Shown here: piece by piece, positions 1 to 8,913 of the stretch
Layout: every line of letters begins with the position of its first letter
Position numbering within the stretch: position 1 is the first letter of the stretch
Program-made: the position numbers and the translations under genes
Notes under the pieces: generated by a model
Database searches by the model: none
Told to the model about the DNA's origin: nothing
What the model saw: the letters and a program-made list of their open reading frames with translations, nothing else
NCBI GenBank assembly: GCA_016793635.1
Contig: JAEUMD010000025.1
Coordinates: forward strand, 124,001-188,000
Length of the DNA stretch: 64,000 nucleotides
Direction of reading: 5' to 3'
From: Hyphomicrobiaceae bacterium
GTDB lineage: Bacteria > Pseudomonadota > Alphaproteobacteria > Rhizobiales > Hyphomicrobiaceae

Positions 1-881
1 AGGGGCTCCGTTTCGATAATCCGTTCGTCTACAAGCTCGGCATGGTGGCCGCCATCACAGCCGGCATCGTGTTCATCGCACTGTATGCCTGGCGGCTGGC
101 GCGCGAGGCGGAGCTGATGACGCGGGCGCTCGCGGCGACGGAAGAGGTGCTCGCACGTGAGCAGAAGCTGCATGCTCTCGATGGTCTCGCCGCCGCCGCC
201 GCGCACGAACTCGGAACGCCACTCTCGACCATCGTTCTCGTCACGTCGGAGCTGGCCCGGGAGGTGGCCGACACGCCTTACGCCGAGGACGTGCGGCTGC
301 TCGGCGATCAAGCCAAGCGCTGCCGGGAGATCTTGAGAAAGCTGACCCGCGAGCCGGGAGAGCCAGATGTCTGGTACCAGCGTCTCAGTCTGCGCGAGCT
401 GCTCGAGGAGGCGTCGCGGCCTTATCGCGACAGCAAGGAAGTGGTGGTCACGGGGGCGGCCGATACGCTCGCCTCGGGGAACGGCGTGATCGAGCCGGTG
501 GCGCTGCGCCGGCCGGGCATGATCTACGGTATCGGCAACATCATCGAGAACGCCGTCGATTTCGCGAAGAGCCGGGTCGATATCACCGCCCGCTGGTCGG
601 CGTCGACCGTCACAATCGTCATCGCCGACGACGGTCCGGGCTTCCCCCCCGAGCTCATTGAAACGCTCGGCGAGCCCTACGTCTCGACCCGTCGCCAGGG
701 TGGCGGCCGCAAGCAGGGCCGGGCAGGTGGCCTCGGGCTCGGGTTCTTCATCGCCAAGACATTGCTCGAGCGATCCGGCGCTACCTTGTCGCTCGAGAAC
801 CGGGCGGAGCCCGAACACGGGGCCATCGTTACGGTCGCCTGGCCGCGAGCCGAGTTCGAGCAGGCCTCAAAGGAAACATGA
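1..881 (+). CDS. regB: RegB/ActS/PrrB-type redox sensor histidine kinase (5' partial)
   Basis: C-terminal part of the membrane sensor kinase of the RegB/RegA (ActS/ActR, PrrB/PrrA) global redox system; the frame is open to the left window edge, so the N-terminal membrane helices are missing except for the end of the last one (ITAGIVFIALYAW). The H-box is AAHELGTPLS, the form typical of RegB, with the phospho-acceptor His about 55 residues after the Met at 42. A Cys lies in KRCREIL; from memory this matches the redox-active Cys of RegB. The N-box (IGNIIENAVDFA), G1 (ADDGPGF) and G2 (GLGLGFF) ATP-binding motifs are all present. Its cognate regulator follows in the same direction after 147 bp. 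Seen: kinase motifs. Known: RegB senses quinone/redox state. Inferred: orthology. Confidence 0.93.
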   Translation, partial: GLRFDNPFVYKLGMVAAITAGIVFIALYAWRLAREAELMTRALAATEEVLAREQKLHALDGLAAAAAHELGTPLSTIVLVTSELAREVADTPYAEDVRLLGDQAKRCREILRKLTREPGEPDVWYQRLSLRELLEEASRPYRDSKEVVVTGAADTLASGNGVIEPVALRRPGMIYGIGNIIENAVDFAKSRVDITARWSASTVTIVIADDGPGFPPELIETLGEPYVSTRRQGGGRKQGRAGGLGLGFFIAKTLLERSGATLSLENRAEPEHGAIVTVAWPRAEFEQASKET

Positions 882-976
882 GGCTCGGATGCGGGCGCCG
901 CTTCAGTGCTTTCAGAATTCTCATATTGCAGCGCAAAACAATGTCCGGCGGGTGTTTTCCTTGATGCGATAGGGCG

Positions 977-1006
977 TTGGCATGTGCTCAGGAACGCTTG
1001 TATAAG
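977..1006 (+). promoter_or_regulatory. Candidate sigma70-type promoter of regA
   Basis: TTGGCA at 977-982, an 18-bp spacer and TATAAG at 1001-1006. Transcription would begin near 1012, just before the GGAGGA ribosome site at 1015-1020, giving a leader of about 17 nt. The regulator could therefore be transcribed independently of the kinase. Inferred from sequence only. Confidence 0.45.
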
Positions 1007-1028
1007 AGCGCTCGGGAGGAAACAAAAA

Positions 1029-1592
1029 TTGACCGAAGATCTTTCATTCCAAAAGGACGAGCTGCCTGAGGATCGTACTCTGGTCATCGTCGACGACGAC
1101 CGCGCGTTTCTGCAGCGGGTCTCGCGCGCCATGGAGTTGCGCGGGTTCGAGGTGCGAAGCGCCGCCTCCGTCAACGAGGGGATCGAGCTCATCCGCCAGC
1201 TTCCCCCTGCCTTCGCCGTCATCGACATGCGCCTCGAGGACGGCAGTGGTCTCGATGTGATCGCCGAACTCGGCCGCCTGCGCCCGAACGCGCGGGCCAT
1301 CATTCTGACGGGCTACGGAAACATCGCCACGGCGGTTACTGCGGTGAAGCTCGGCGCGGTCGATTATCTCGCCAAGCCGGCAGACGCCGATGAGCTGACC
1401 GACGCGCTACTGGCGCCGGCCAACTCGAAAGCACCGCCGCCTGAGAACCCGATGTCGGCGGATCGCGTGCGCTGGGAGCATATCCAGCGGGTCTATGAGC
1501 TCTGCAATCGCAACGTCTCGGAGACGGCGCGGCGGCTCAACATGCATCGCCGGACCTTGCAGCGTATTCTCGCCAAGCGCGCGCCGAAGTAG
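1029..1592 (+). CDS. regA: RegA/ActR/PrrA-type redox response regulator
   Basis: Global redox response regulator partnering the kinase just upstream. The start chosen is TTG at 1029, preceded by GGAGGA at 1015-1020. The frame extends upstream to an ATG at 906, but that would add about 41 residues not found in this family, which is normally near 184 residues; this start gives 187. Receiver domain, residues about 17-130, has the acidic pocket DDD, phospho-acceptor Asp66 (AVIDMRLEDG), Thr94 (ILTGYG) and Lys117 (LAKPAD). A Pro-rich linker (APPPENP) leads to a Fis-type helix-turn-helix at about 150-184 (NVSETARRLNMHRRTLQRIL), the hallmark of RegA. In relatives it controls photosynthesis, respiration, CO2 and nitrogen fixation; targets here are not visible. 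Confidence 0.93.
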   Translation: MTEDLSFQKDELPEDRTLVIVDDDRAFLQRVSRAMELRGFEVRSAASVNEGIELIRQLPPAFAVIDMRLEDGSGLDVIAELGRLRPNARAIILTGYGNIATAVTAVKLGAVDYLAKPADADELTDALLAPANSKAPPPENPMSADRVRWEHIQRVYELCNRNVSETARRLNMHRRTLQRILAKRAPK

Positions 1593-1765
1593 AGGTCGAG
1601 AACGCCCGACGATCGCGAGCCGTGTCCGGACCGTGCCGGCACGCTCGTCGGCGTGTCCGCGAGACCCTGCGCATCCGTGTCTCATTGACCAGACCAGCCC
1701 ATTCGGCGAAACCCGCCGCACTTGGGGCAGCGCAGGTCTGCTGCCAGCGAACCGGGGGTCCGATC

Positions 1766-2011
1766 TTGAGCAAGCTGCCGCCGCGCTACAACGCCATCGC
1801 CATGCCGCTCGTGCTGAGCATGCTGATGACGATCATCGTCTCGGGCATTTCGACGGTGAACGCGCTGGGCTTCGCGCCTAGCTGGATGGGGCTTTGGTTC
1901 AAGGCTTGGCTGCTGTCTTGGGCCGTCGCCTTTCCAGTGATGGTCTTCGTGCTGCCGATCGCGCGTCGGATCGTCGCCCGCTTCGTGATGCCGCCCCCAC
2001 CGCCGCGCTGA
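1766..2011 (+). CDS. DUF2798-type small membrane protein
   Basis: About 81 residues with two predicted membrane helices: PLVLSMLMTIIVSGISTVNA and, after a short loop, a helix starting near GLWFKAWLLSWAVAFPV, ending in the basic tail ARRIVARFV. This pattern fits the DUF2798 family of unknown function. The start is uncertain: TTG at 1766 has a GGGGG stretch about nine bases upstream and matches family length, while ATG at 1622 would add 48 residues of unlike composition. It lies between regA and the oppositely oriented mmcB with no clear operon link. Function unknown. Confidence 0.7.
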   Translation: MSKLPPRYNAIAMPLVLSMLMTIIVSGISTVNALGFAPSWMGLWFKAWLLSWAVAFPVMVFVLPIARRIVARFVMPPPPPR

Positions 2012-2020
2012 GTACCGCAC

Positions 2021-2551
2021 TCAGCCGATATCGAGCGCACCCGGTGTCGTCGGGTCGATGGCAGTCGCGAGCCGCATGGCGCCGAGCCGCGCGAACATCA
2101 ATAGGAGTGCCCGACGCCGGCTGCCGGAAAGCTTGTGCTCCGGGGCGGCACGGCTCAATTCGCCGCCATACCTGTCGGCCAGGATGAGCCCGGCGTCCTG
2201 CGGCAGCACGTCGATTGGAAACTCGGGCGAGACCGCAAAAAGAAGGCGGTCGCAATACTCGCGGTATTCAGGCCATTTCTGATCGCTGCGAAAGTCGGCG
2301 AGACACGACTTCACCTCGACGATCCAGATTTCCCCGGAATGCCCGACCGCCATCACGTCCGCCCGCCGGCCATTGGCGAGCGCGACCTCGTAGAGCGGTG
2401 CCAAGCCGTGACCGCGCAACAGCCGCCCGACGCCGCGGCGGATGTCGAGTGCAGCGTCGGACTGGCGGCCGTCCGGTGCCACCGTCAGGTCGGCGACGCT
2501 TTGCAGCACTTCGCCGAGCGGGTTATCACGAGGCTTCTGATCGTTCGTCAC
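2021..2551 (-). CDS. mmcB: MmcB-family DNA repair protein
   Basis: A 176-residue protein of the MmcB family (PF06319), mostly alphaproteobacterial. In Caulobacter MmcB belongs to the damage-induced mutagenesis set and has a PD-(D/E)xK nuclease-like fold. Visible features fit that fold: an acidic residue in ADVMAVG, followed by the conserved core strand EIWIVEVKSCLADFRSD, then KWPEYREYCDRLLFAV. The likely start is GTG at 2551. It is divergent from the LonB-like gene across an 85-bp gap, where both promoters must lie. No LexA box was identified by eye. Confidence 0.85.
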   Translation of the reverse strand: MTNDQKPRDNPLGEVLQSVADLTVAPDGRQSDAALDIRRGVGRLLRGHGLAPLYEVALANGRRADVMAVGHSGEIWIVEVKSCLADFRSDQKWPEYREYCDRLLFAVSPEFPIDVLPQDAGLILADRYGGELSRAAPEHKLSGSRRRALLLMFARLGAMRLATAIDPTTPGALDIG

Positions 2552-2636
2552 TTAATCGCCATCTCGCGGTGGAAAGCGGGATTGCGCTCGGCCGCGGCAT
2601 GCCGCCGGCGGGGGTCGCCCTTTCGTAACACGCGCA

Positions 2637-5354
2637 ATGGTCATGTCCATGCTCATCAAATGGTTCCGCGGCGACAAGCCGGCGCCAGATGACTCTCCTG
2701 TCGAAGCGCCGGCTGAGTCGCCCGCCGAAGGTTCCGCCGAGGCGTCCGCGAAGTCCGCCGAGGGGGCCGGTTCCTCCGAGAAGGATGACGGCAAGGCGAG
2801 CGAGAAGGCGAGCGACGCGGCGCCGGGCAAGATCTCCGACGCGGCGCCAGTGAAGTCCCCGCCGTCCATTCCGCCAGTGGCGCCCGCCATCAAACTCGCG
2901 AGCGACGCCATCGGTGCACCGCGCGCCCTGACGGCGGAAGCGATGCGGCGCACCGTTGATCCGGCGACACTCGGCTTCAAGACGACATCGGAGATCGAGC
3001 CGGCGACCGGTCTCGTCGGGCAAGATCGGGCTCTCGATGCCATCGCCTTCGGCACCGGCATGCGTGCGCTCGATTTCAACGTCTTTGTGCTCGGCCCGCC
3101 CGCCGCCGGCAAGAGCACGGCCGTGCGCAACTATCTCGCCGGACCAGCCGCCGCCCGTCCGAAACCGTCGGATTGGGTCTACGTCCATAACTTCGAGACA
3201 CCTGCGGCGCCGAATGCCATTCCCCTGCCGGCTGGGCGTGCTCGCCCCTTCGCCAAGGCGATGGCGGCGGCACTCGAGGAACTGGCGGCGACGATCCCGG
3301 CGGTGTTCGAGGGAGAAGACTACCAGGGCCGCCGCCGTGCGGTGGACGAGGAGTTCCGCGCCGCGCAAGAGGACGCCTTTACCGAGCTGACGCACAGGGC
3401 CGAAGCGCAGAACGTCACCATTCTGCGCACGCCCGGCGGTTTCGTGATGGCGCCGATGCATGAAGGCGAGGTGGTGAAACCCGAGACGTTCGCCGCCCTG
3501 CCGCAGGAGTACCGCGAGGACATAGCCCGGCGGATCGAGGAGCTGCAGAAGGAGCTTGCGGCCATCATCGAGGCAGCGCCGCGGTCCGAGAAGGAGCGAC
3601 GCAAGCGCCTCGCCGCGCTCAATGCCGAGGTGTCGAAGCGGGTCGTCGATGCGGCGCTGGCGCCAGTGCGCGCGGCGTTCGGCGAGCTGCCCGAGGTGGC
3701 ACAGTATCTTGCGTCGGTAGGGACAGGTCTCATCAGCGATATTGCGGTTTTCCTCAGCAGCCCGCGCGATGACCAGGTGGTGCCTGAACCGCTCGATACG
3801 GCGCGCGATCCGCGCCTGCGCCGGTTCCTCGTGAATGTCGTCGTCGGCCATGACGGCGAGGCAGCGGGCGCTCCGATCCACGAGGAACTCAATCCCACCT
3901 ACTCGAACCTCGTCGGTCGCATCGAGCACAAGGCGCAGATGGGCGCACTCGTCACCGACTTCCTGCTTGTCTCTCCGGGCGCGCTGCATCGCGCCAATGG
4001 CGGGTATCTTCTGCTCGATGCGCGCAAGCTGATCCTCTCGGCGTTCTCGTGGGAAGCGCTGAAGCGGGCGTTGAAATCCGGCGAGATCCGCATCGAGCAG
4101 CCGTCCGAGCTGGCAAGCGTGCTCTCCACGGAAACGCTACAGCCCGAACCCATTCCGCTCGACATCAAGGTGATCCTGTTCGGCGATCGCGAGATTTATT
4201 CGCTGTTGGCGGCGGCCGATCCCGAGTTCTCGCGGCTGTTCAAGGTTCAGGCGGATTTCGACGACGCCATCGAACGTTCGGCGACGAACGATCGCGCGAT
4301 CGGCGGACTCGTCGCCTCCATCGTGCAGCGTCACGCGCTGAAACCGGTGACTGCGACAGGCGTCGCGCGGGTCATCGAGCAGGCGGCGCGGCTTGCCAAC
4401 GATCGCGACAAGGTCTCGATCGAGATCGGGCGGATCGCCGATCTCGTGCGCGAGGCGGACTACTGGGCCGCGCAGGCGGAGCGTGACGTGATCGACGCGA
4501 GCGATGTGGTCAAAGCGGTCGACTCGGCACGCCAGCGCGCGGACCGCATTCGCGAGCACTCGCAGGAGACGATTTCGCGCGGCATCGTGCTGATCGACAC
4601 GGAGGGCGGCAAGGTCGGCCAGGTCAACGGTCTTTCGGTGATACAACTCGGTGACCTAGCGTTCGGGCGGCCTGTGCGCATCAGTGCACGCGTCCGCTTC
4701 GGCTCCGGCCGCGTAACGGACATTGAGCGCGAGGCCAAGCTCGGCGGTCCGCTGCATACCAAGGGCGTGATGATCCTGTGGGGCTATCTCGCCGGCCGCT
4801 ACGCGCTCGATTCCCCGCTCGCGCTCGCCGCAAGTCTCGTTTTCGAGCAGAGCTATGGCGGCGTCGAGGGCGACAGCGCGTCGTCGGCGGAACTCTATGC
4901 ACTGTTGTCGGCACTCGCGGAGGTTCCGATCGATCAAGGGCTCGCCGTCACCGGTTCCGTCAATCAGTGGGGCGAGGTACAGGCGATCGGCGGCGTCAAC
5001 GAGAAGGTCGAAGGGTTCTTCGACATCTGCAAGGCGCGTGGGCTGAACGGACGGCAGGGCGTGCTCGTGCCGGCCGCCAACGTCCAGCACCTCATGCTGC
5101 GCGACGACGTCGTGTCGGCGGCGCGTGAGGGCAAATTCAAGATTTTTCCTGTCGCGACCATCGATGAAGGCATCGCCGTGCTGACAGGTATGCCCGCGGG
5201 TGAGCGCGCCAGGAACGGGAAGTTCCCGGAAGCAACGGTCAACCGGCTCGTCGAGGACAAGCTCGCGCTCTATGCGCAGCGGGCACGACGCGAGTGGCCT
5301 GCTTCCGGACGGCCTTCTGCGGGTGACGAACTAGATGCGGGAGAGACGTCGTGA
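2637..5354 (+). CDS. LonB/LonC-type ATP-dependent protease (AAA_32 + Lon_C)
   Basis: A 905-residue Lon-like protease, not classical Lon: it lacks the Lon N-domain and carries the architecture of the YcbZ/LonB-like group. Residues 1-95 are low-complexity Ala/Ser/Lys/Glu and probably disordered. Walker A is GPPAAGKST at about 153-161. A long insertion with coiled-coil character (EELQKELAAIIEAAPRSEKE) follows, as in LonC helical domains. The C-terminal peptidase domain has the Ser-Lys dyad, Ser747 in EGDSASS and Lys790 in GGVNEKVEGF. Expected role is ATP-dependent degradation of unfolded or regulatory proteins in the cytoplasm. Its stop overlaps the next gene's GTG by four bases, so the two are probably translationally coupled. 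Confidence 0.9.
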   Translation: MVMSMLIKWFRGDKPAPDDSPVEAPAESPAEGSAEASAKSAEGAGSSEKDDGKASEKASDAAPGKISDAAPVKSPPSIPPVAPAIKLASDAIGAPRALTAEAMRRTVDPATLGFKTTSEIEPATGLVGQDRALDAIAFGTGMRALDFNVFVLGPPAAGKSTAVRNYLAGPAAARPKPSDWVYVHNFETPAAPNAIPLPAGRARPFAKAMAAALEELAATIPAVFEGEDYQGRRRAVDEEFRAAQEDAFTELTHRAEAQNVTILRTPGGFVMAPMHEGEVVKPETFAALPQEYREDIARRIEELQKELAAIIEAAPRSEKERRKRLAALNAEVSKRVVDAALAPVRAAFGELPEVAQYLASVGTGLISDIAVFLSSPRDDQVVPEPLDTARDPRLRRFLVNVVVGHDGEAAGAPIHEELNPTYSNLVGRIEHKAQMGALVTDFLLVSPGALHRANGGYLLLDARKLILSAFSWEALKRALKSGEIRIEQPSELASVLSTETLQPEPIPLDIKVILFGDREIYSLLAAADPEFSRLFKVQADFDDAIERSATNDRAIGGLVASIVQRHALKPVTATGVARVIEQAARLANDRDKVSIEIGRIADLVREADYWAAQAERDVIDASDVVKAVDSARQRADRIREHSQETISRGIVLIDTEGGKVGQVNGLSVIQLGDLAFGRPVRISARVRFGSGRVTDIEREAKLGGPLHTKGVMILWGYLAGRYALDSPLALAASLVFEQSYGGVEGDSASSAELYALLSALAEVPIDQGLAVTGSVNQWGEVQAIGGVNEKVEGFFDICKARGLNGRQGVLVPAANVQHLMLRDDVVSAAREGKFKIFPVATIDEGIAVLTGMPAGERARNGKFPEATVNRLVEDKLALYAQRARREWPASGRPSAGDELDAGETS

Positions 5355-6235
5355 CGGCGCATGTTGCCGAGCGCGGCGAGGGCCGTGGTCGCGTCGTCCT
5401 CAGGCTGGGTTGCGTCGGACCCGTCAGCGATGTCGCGATCGATGCGGCGATTGCAGTGGCGAAGGCTTTCGGCGCAGGTATCGAATGCCTGCTCGTGGAG
5501 GATCGCCAAGTCTACGACGCGGCGGCTTACAATTTCACGCGCGAGATCGCGATCGAGGACGCCGGTGAACGGCACATGTCGCTCGACGACTTGGCGCGGC
5601 AGATGGCGTTGGCGGCACGTGCCACCGAGCGCCGTGTTGCCGATCTCGCCGGACGCGCAGAGATTCCGATCGAGTTGCGCCACGTTCGCGATACGCCGCT
5701 CGGCGCGTTGGCCCACGCCTGCCAGATTGCGGGCCCGTGGAACGTCGTTGCGCTGGGGGAGGTCGCGACTTCGGCGACGCTGGCACGATTGGAAATGTTG
5801 TTCGACCGTGTCACCGGCATGACGGGCGTCGTGGTGGCCGGTCATCGCTCGCCGCGGCAAGGACGCGCGCCAGCGTCCGTCGGCCCCGTGGTCGCCGTGG
5901 TCGAGGACCCCGACCGCCTCACGGGAATGATCCGCACGGCATCGCGTCTCGCCGGTGTCGCCGGAAGCGATGTCGTGGTCGCCCTGGCCGCGCAGAGCCG
6001 CTCGGCTTTGGCGTGGCTTGCCGAGAATGTGCGGCAGGGCATCGGTGGCGACCGCCGCGTCACGGTCGTCGAACTCGCGCAGCCGGGTGGCGGTCCAGCG
6101 GTGCTGACAGAGGGGCTGCGTCGCTTGCGGCCGGGCTTTGTCATCGCCGAGTTCGGCGGCCTCGCAGTGCCGGTGGCGAACGGCGGCGGTGCGCTCGCCG
6201 CCGCGCTCGATTGTCCGCTGCTCGTGGTGCGTTGA
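5351..6235 (+). CDS. Universal-stress-protein-like protein of unknown function
   Basis: A 294-residue soluble protein beginning with GTG inside the stop region of the protease gene (GTGA overlap). Two similar alpha/beta halves are suggested: residues about 15-165 and 175-294, each starting with a hydrophobic strand (VVLRLGCVG; VVAVVEDPD) and with Ala-rich helices. The C-terminus DCPLLVVR is like the last strand of universal stress proteins. No clear ATP-binding loop (G-x2-G-x9-G-S/T) is seen, so it may be a non-nucleotide-binding member. Coupling to the LonB-like protease suggests a role linked to proteolysis or stress, but that is inference from gene order only. Confidence 0.6.
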   Translation: MTAHVAERGEGRGRVVLRLGCVGPVSDVAIDAAIAVAKAFGAGIECLLVEDRQVYDAAAYNFTREIAIEDAGERHMSLDDLARQMALAARATERRVADLAGRAEIPIELRHVRDTPLGALAHACQIAGPWNVVALGEVATSATLARLEMLFDRVTGMTGVVVAGHRSPRQGRAPASVGPVVAVVEDPDRLTGMIRTASRLAGVAGSDVVVALAAQSRSALAWLAENVRQGIGGDRRVTVVELAQPGGGPAVLTEGLRRLRPGFVIAEFGGLAVPVANGGGALAAALDCPLLVVR

Positions 6236-6247
6236 GCGGAGCCGGCG

Positions 6248-7201
6248 TCACGCGCCATAAAGCAAATCGTCTGTGCTGCCGACGATCTTCGGATCGGGTT
6301 CATCGGCGACGTCTCGATCCTTGCCCTCGTAGTCATATTGAGAAAGTACGTAGCGGATGACCTCGAGGCGCGCACGCCGCTGGTCGTTGGCGCGGACCAC
6401 CGTCCACGGCGTCTCGGGCGTATGGGTGAAGCGAAACATTTCGTGTTGCGCTTCGGTGTAATCGTTCCACTTGCCGAGGGCGGCGAGGTCGATCTCGGTG
6501 AGCTTCCATTGCTTCAATGGATCATGCCGGCGCTCGTGGAAGCGCAGCATCTGCGTCTCGCGGCCGATGGTGAGAAAGAGCTTGATGAGCTTGATGCCGT
6601 CCTGCACGAGCAGGCTCTCGAACTGCGGAGCGTCGCGCAGGAAATTTGCAAGCTCACGCTGCGTGCAGAAGCCCATGACGCGCTCGACACCGGCGCGATT
6701 GTACCAGGAACGATCGAACAGCACGATGTCGCCGGCCGTCGGCAAGTGCGGCACGTAACGCTGGAAGTACCATTGGCCACGTTCCGTCTCTGTCGGCTTG
6801 GTGAGAGCGACGGCGCGGGCGTGGCGCGGGTTGAGGTGTTGCATGAAGCGGGTGATGCAGCCGCCCTTGCCGGCGCTGTCGCGTCCCTCGAAAAGCACGA
6901 CAAGGCGCTCGCCGGTCTTGCGGATATGCGACTGGAGCTTGAGGAGCTCGACCTGCAAAGCTTCGAGCGCGTCCTCGTACTTCTCGCGTTTCATTTCCTT
7001 CTCGTAGGGGTACCCGCCCGCGGAGAGCGCCATAGCTTCGAGACCATCGGGGAGGCGCGGATTGTCGATGTCGAACGCCGACGCGGATCCCCCGACCGGT
7101 GACGGTGTCTTGGGAGTACTTCCTTTTTCGGCCCGCTCCACCGCTTCGGGTTTCTCTTTCTTGCCGCTCTTTCCCGCCCTTTTAGGCTTGTCCGTCGCCA
7201 T
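6248..7201 (-). CDS. ppk2: Polyphosphate kinase 2 (class I)
   Basis: A 317-residue PPK2 enzyme that transfers phosphate between polyphosphate and nucleoside diphosphates. Residues 1-60 are a Lys/Ser/Pro-rich, probably disordered tail. The core has Walker [10 protein letters not shown], the lid-region signature [16 protein letters not shown], the Walker B-like [17 protein letters not shown] and the later [13 protein letters not shown]. These match the one-domain class I enzymes. AGGAGG lies just before the ATG. It runs opposite to phoR and ends 12 bp from the converging upstream gene. Position next to the phosphate-starvation regulon suggests it helps manage phosphate stores. Confidence 0.93.
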   Translation of the reverse strand: MATDKPKRAGKSGKKEKPEAVERAEKGSTPKTPSPVGGSASAFDIDNPRLPDGLEAMALSAGGYPYEKEMKREKYEDALEALQVELLKLQSHIRKTGERLVVLFEGRDSAGKGGCITRFMQHLNPRHARAVALTKPTETERGQWYFQRYVPHLPTAGDIVLFDRSWYNRAGVERVMGFCTQRELANFLRDAPQFESLLVQDGIKLIKLFLTIGRETQMLRFHERRHDPLKQWKLTEIDLAALGKWNDYTEAQHEMFRFTHTPETPWTVVRANDQRRARLEVIRYVLSQYDYEGKDRDVADEPDPKIVGSTDDLLYGA

Positions 7202-7399
7202 ATCGCCTCCTGATGGCTGGCGTCATCGAACCGTCGTCGAAGTGATGTTCTATGCCGTTTCCCTTCACGGGTCGAATTGGCGTGCGCCGGACGGCCGTGG
7301 GGGCTTTTTACGACGCGGCCGGCGGGGCCTTGCGGCGCGCGACCATTCAGTCATGTAGTGTCGAGAGACAGGTCACGAGACGCAGGTCGGGCCCCAACG

Positions 7400-8758
7400 A
7401 TGAGCCACACCACGCGAAGCTTAAGGGACATGGGGGCCGGAATCCTGGCCGCTGCGTCGGCGCGTGCGCGAACATTTCTTGTCGTCGCGCGTCCGCGGTT
7501 GCCGATTGTGTTGCCTGCGCTTTTCTTGCTGCTGGTGCTCTCGCTCGCCGGAGCTGTGTCGAAGCCGGTGGCCGCTGCGCTTGTCGCGGCACTTGCCGGC
7601 GGGTTCGCGGTCGCCGTCGCGCGGGAAGAATTGTCTGCCGGCGTCAAGGCGGTGCGCCGGATGGAGGACGCCTTTGGCCGAAGCCTACGGGACGGTGATT
7701 GGCGCAGCCTCGTCGAAGTACTTCCCGACGCCGCGATGGTGCTCGACGACGACGGACGGGTGCTGCACTTCAATCCCGCCGCCGTCGAGCTGTTTCCGAG
7801 CCTGAAGGCTGGTCAGCCGCTGAGCCGGGTCTCCCGCCATCCCGAGCTGATGGGCTCGATCGATCGCGCTGTCACGGTGGGCGAACCCGCCGTCGTGCTG
7901 CTGATTGAACGCATTCCCGTCGAGCGGCGGACGTCGGCGACGGTGACGCGCTTTGCGCGGCGCAGCGGCGCCCGCGCGGAGCAGCCGACGTTGCTCATTA
8001 CGTTCCGCGATCTGTCCGAGCAGGACAAGTTGGCGCAGATGCGCGAGGATTTCATCGCGAATGCCAGCCACGAGCTGCGCACGCCGCTCGCGTCGCTCAA
8101 GGGGTTCCTCGAGACGCTCCAGGGGCCGGCGCGCGACGATGCGAAAGCACGCGAGCGGTTCCTCGGTTTGATGGCGAGCCAGGCCGAACGCATGAGCCGG
8201 CTGATCGACGACCTGCTTTCGCTCAGCCGCGTCGAGATGCGCGCGCATCTACCGCCGCGCGGCATCGTCGATCTCAACGAGGTGGCGAGCTATGCGATCC
8301 AGACCCTCGAGCCGCAGGCGGTAGCTGCCGGAGCAGAAGTCGTGCTGGTGCCGCACGATGTACCCGCGCGGATCCGCGGGGACCGCGACGAGATCGTCCA
8401 GGTCATCCTCAACCTGGTGCAGAATGCGATCATCTACGGCGGCGACAAGGGGCGGATCGAGGTGCGGGTCGCCCGGCTGAACTCCGGACTCGGACGGGTG
8501 CCGCGTGTTTCCGTCGCCGTCAGCGATCGCGGGCCAGGCATTGCACCCGAACACCTGCCGCGGCTGACCGAGCGTTTTTATCGCGCCAATGCAGCGACCA
8601 GCCGGGCCAAGGGCGGCACGGGCCTCGGCCTCGCCATCGTCAAGCATATCGTGGCCCGCCACCGCGGCGACCTCGATGTTGTCTCTCGGCTCGGGCAAGG
8701 ATCGACGTTTACGGTGGCTTTCGACGAGCTTGTGTCCGCCGCCGAGACGCGGCGGTAG
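7400..8758 (+). CDS. phoR: PhoR phosphate-regulon sensor histidine kinase
   Basis: A 452-residue membrane kinase. Start ATG 7400 is preferred over upstream in-frame codons because the extra segment is Arg/Gly-rich and atypical. Two membrane helices lie at about 33-51 and 56-74, with almost no periplasmic loop, as in PhoR. A PAS domain (LPDAAMVLDDDGRVLHFNP) spans roughly 103-205. His224 sits in NASHELRTPLASLKG. N-box (LVQNAIIYG), G1 (SDRGPGI) and G2 (GGTGLGLAI) follow. PhoR responds to Pst/PhoU phosphate signalling and phosphorylates PhoB. Here its partner phoB lies at the far end of the pst cluster rather than beside it. Confidence 0.93.
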   Translation: MSHTTRSLRDMGAGILAAASARARTFLVVARPRLPIVLPALFLLLVLSLAGAVSKPVAAALVAALAGGFAVAVAREELSAGVKAVRRMEDAFGRSLRDGDWRSLVEVLPDAAMVLDDDGRVLHFNPAAVELFPSLKAGQPLSRVSRHPELMGSIDRAVTVGEPAVVLLIERIPVERRTSATVTRFARRSGARAEQPTLLITFRDLSEQDKLAQMREDFIANASHELRTPLASLKGFLETLQGPARDDAKARERFLGLMASQAERMSRLIDDLLSLSRVEMRAHLPPRGIVDLNEVASYAIQTLEPQAVAAGAEVVLVPHDVPARIRGDRDEIVQVILNLVQNAIIYGGDKGRIEVRVARLNSGLGRVPRVSVAVSDRGPGIAPEHLPRLTERFYRANAATSRAKGGTGLGLAIVKHIVARHRGDLDVVSRLGQGSTFTVAFDELVSAAETRR

Positions 8759-8913
8759 GACTAAGAGTTTTTAATCAATACATATCAATATGTTGCCCTG
8801 TCGCAAAAGGGAAGCATGCAACCGGTAAGACTCCGGCACCGGCAGAGGCTGCCGGCTGGATCGGAGCAGCGCATGCTGAAGATCGCCGCTCCTCGAACCC
8901 ATTGGAGATCAGC

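Noticed and set aside
8761-8913. Possible Pho box upstream of pstS (CTGTCGC at 8798-8804)
   Set aside because: Only one half-site resembles the consensus; the expected second CTGTCAT-like half 11 bp away is absent.
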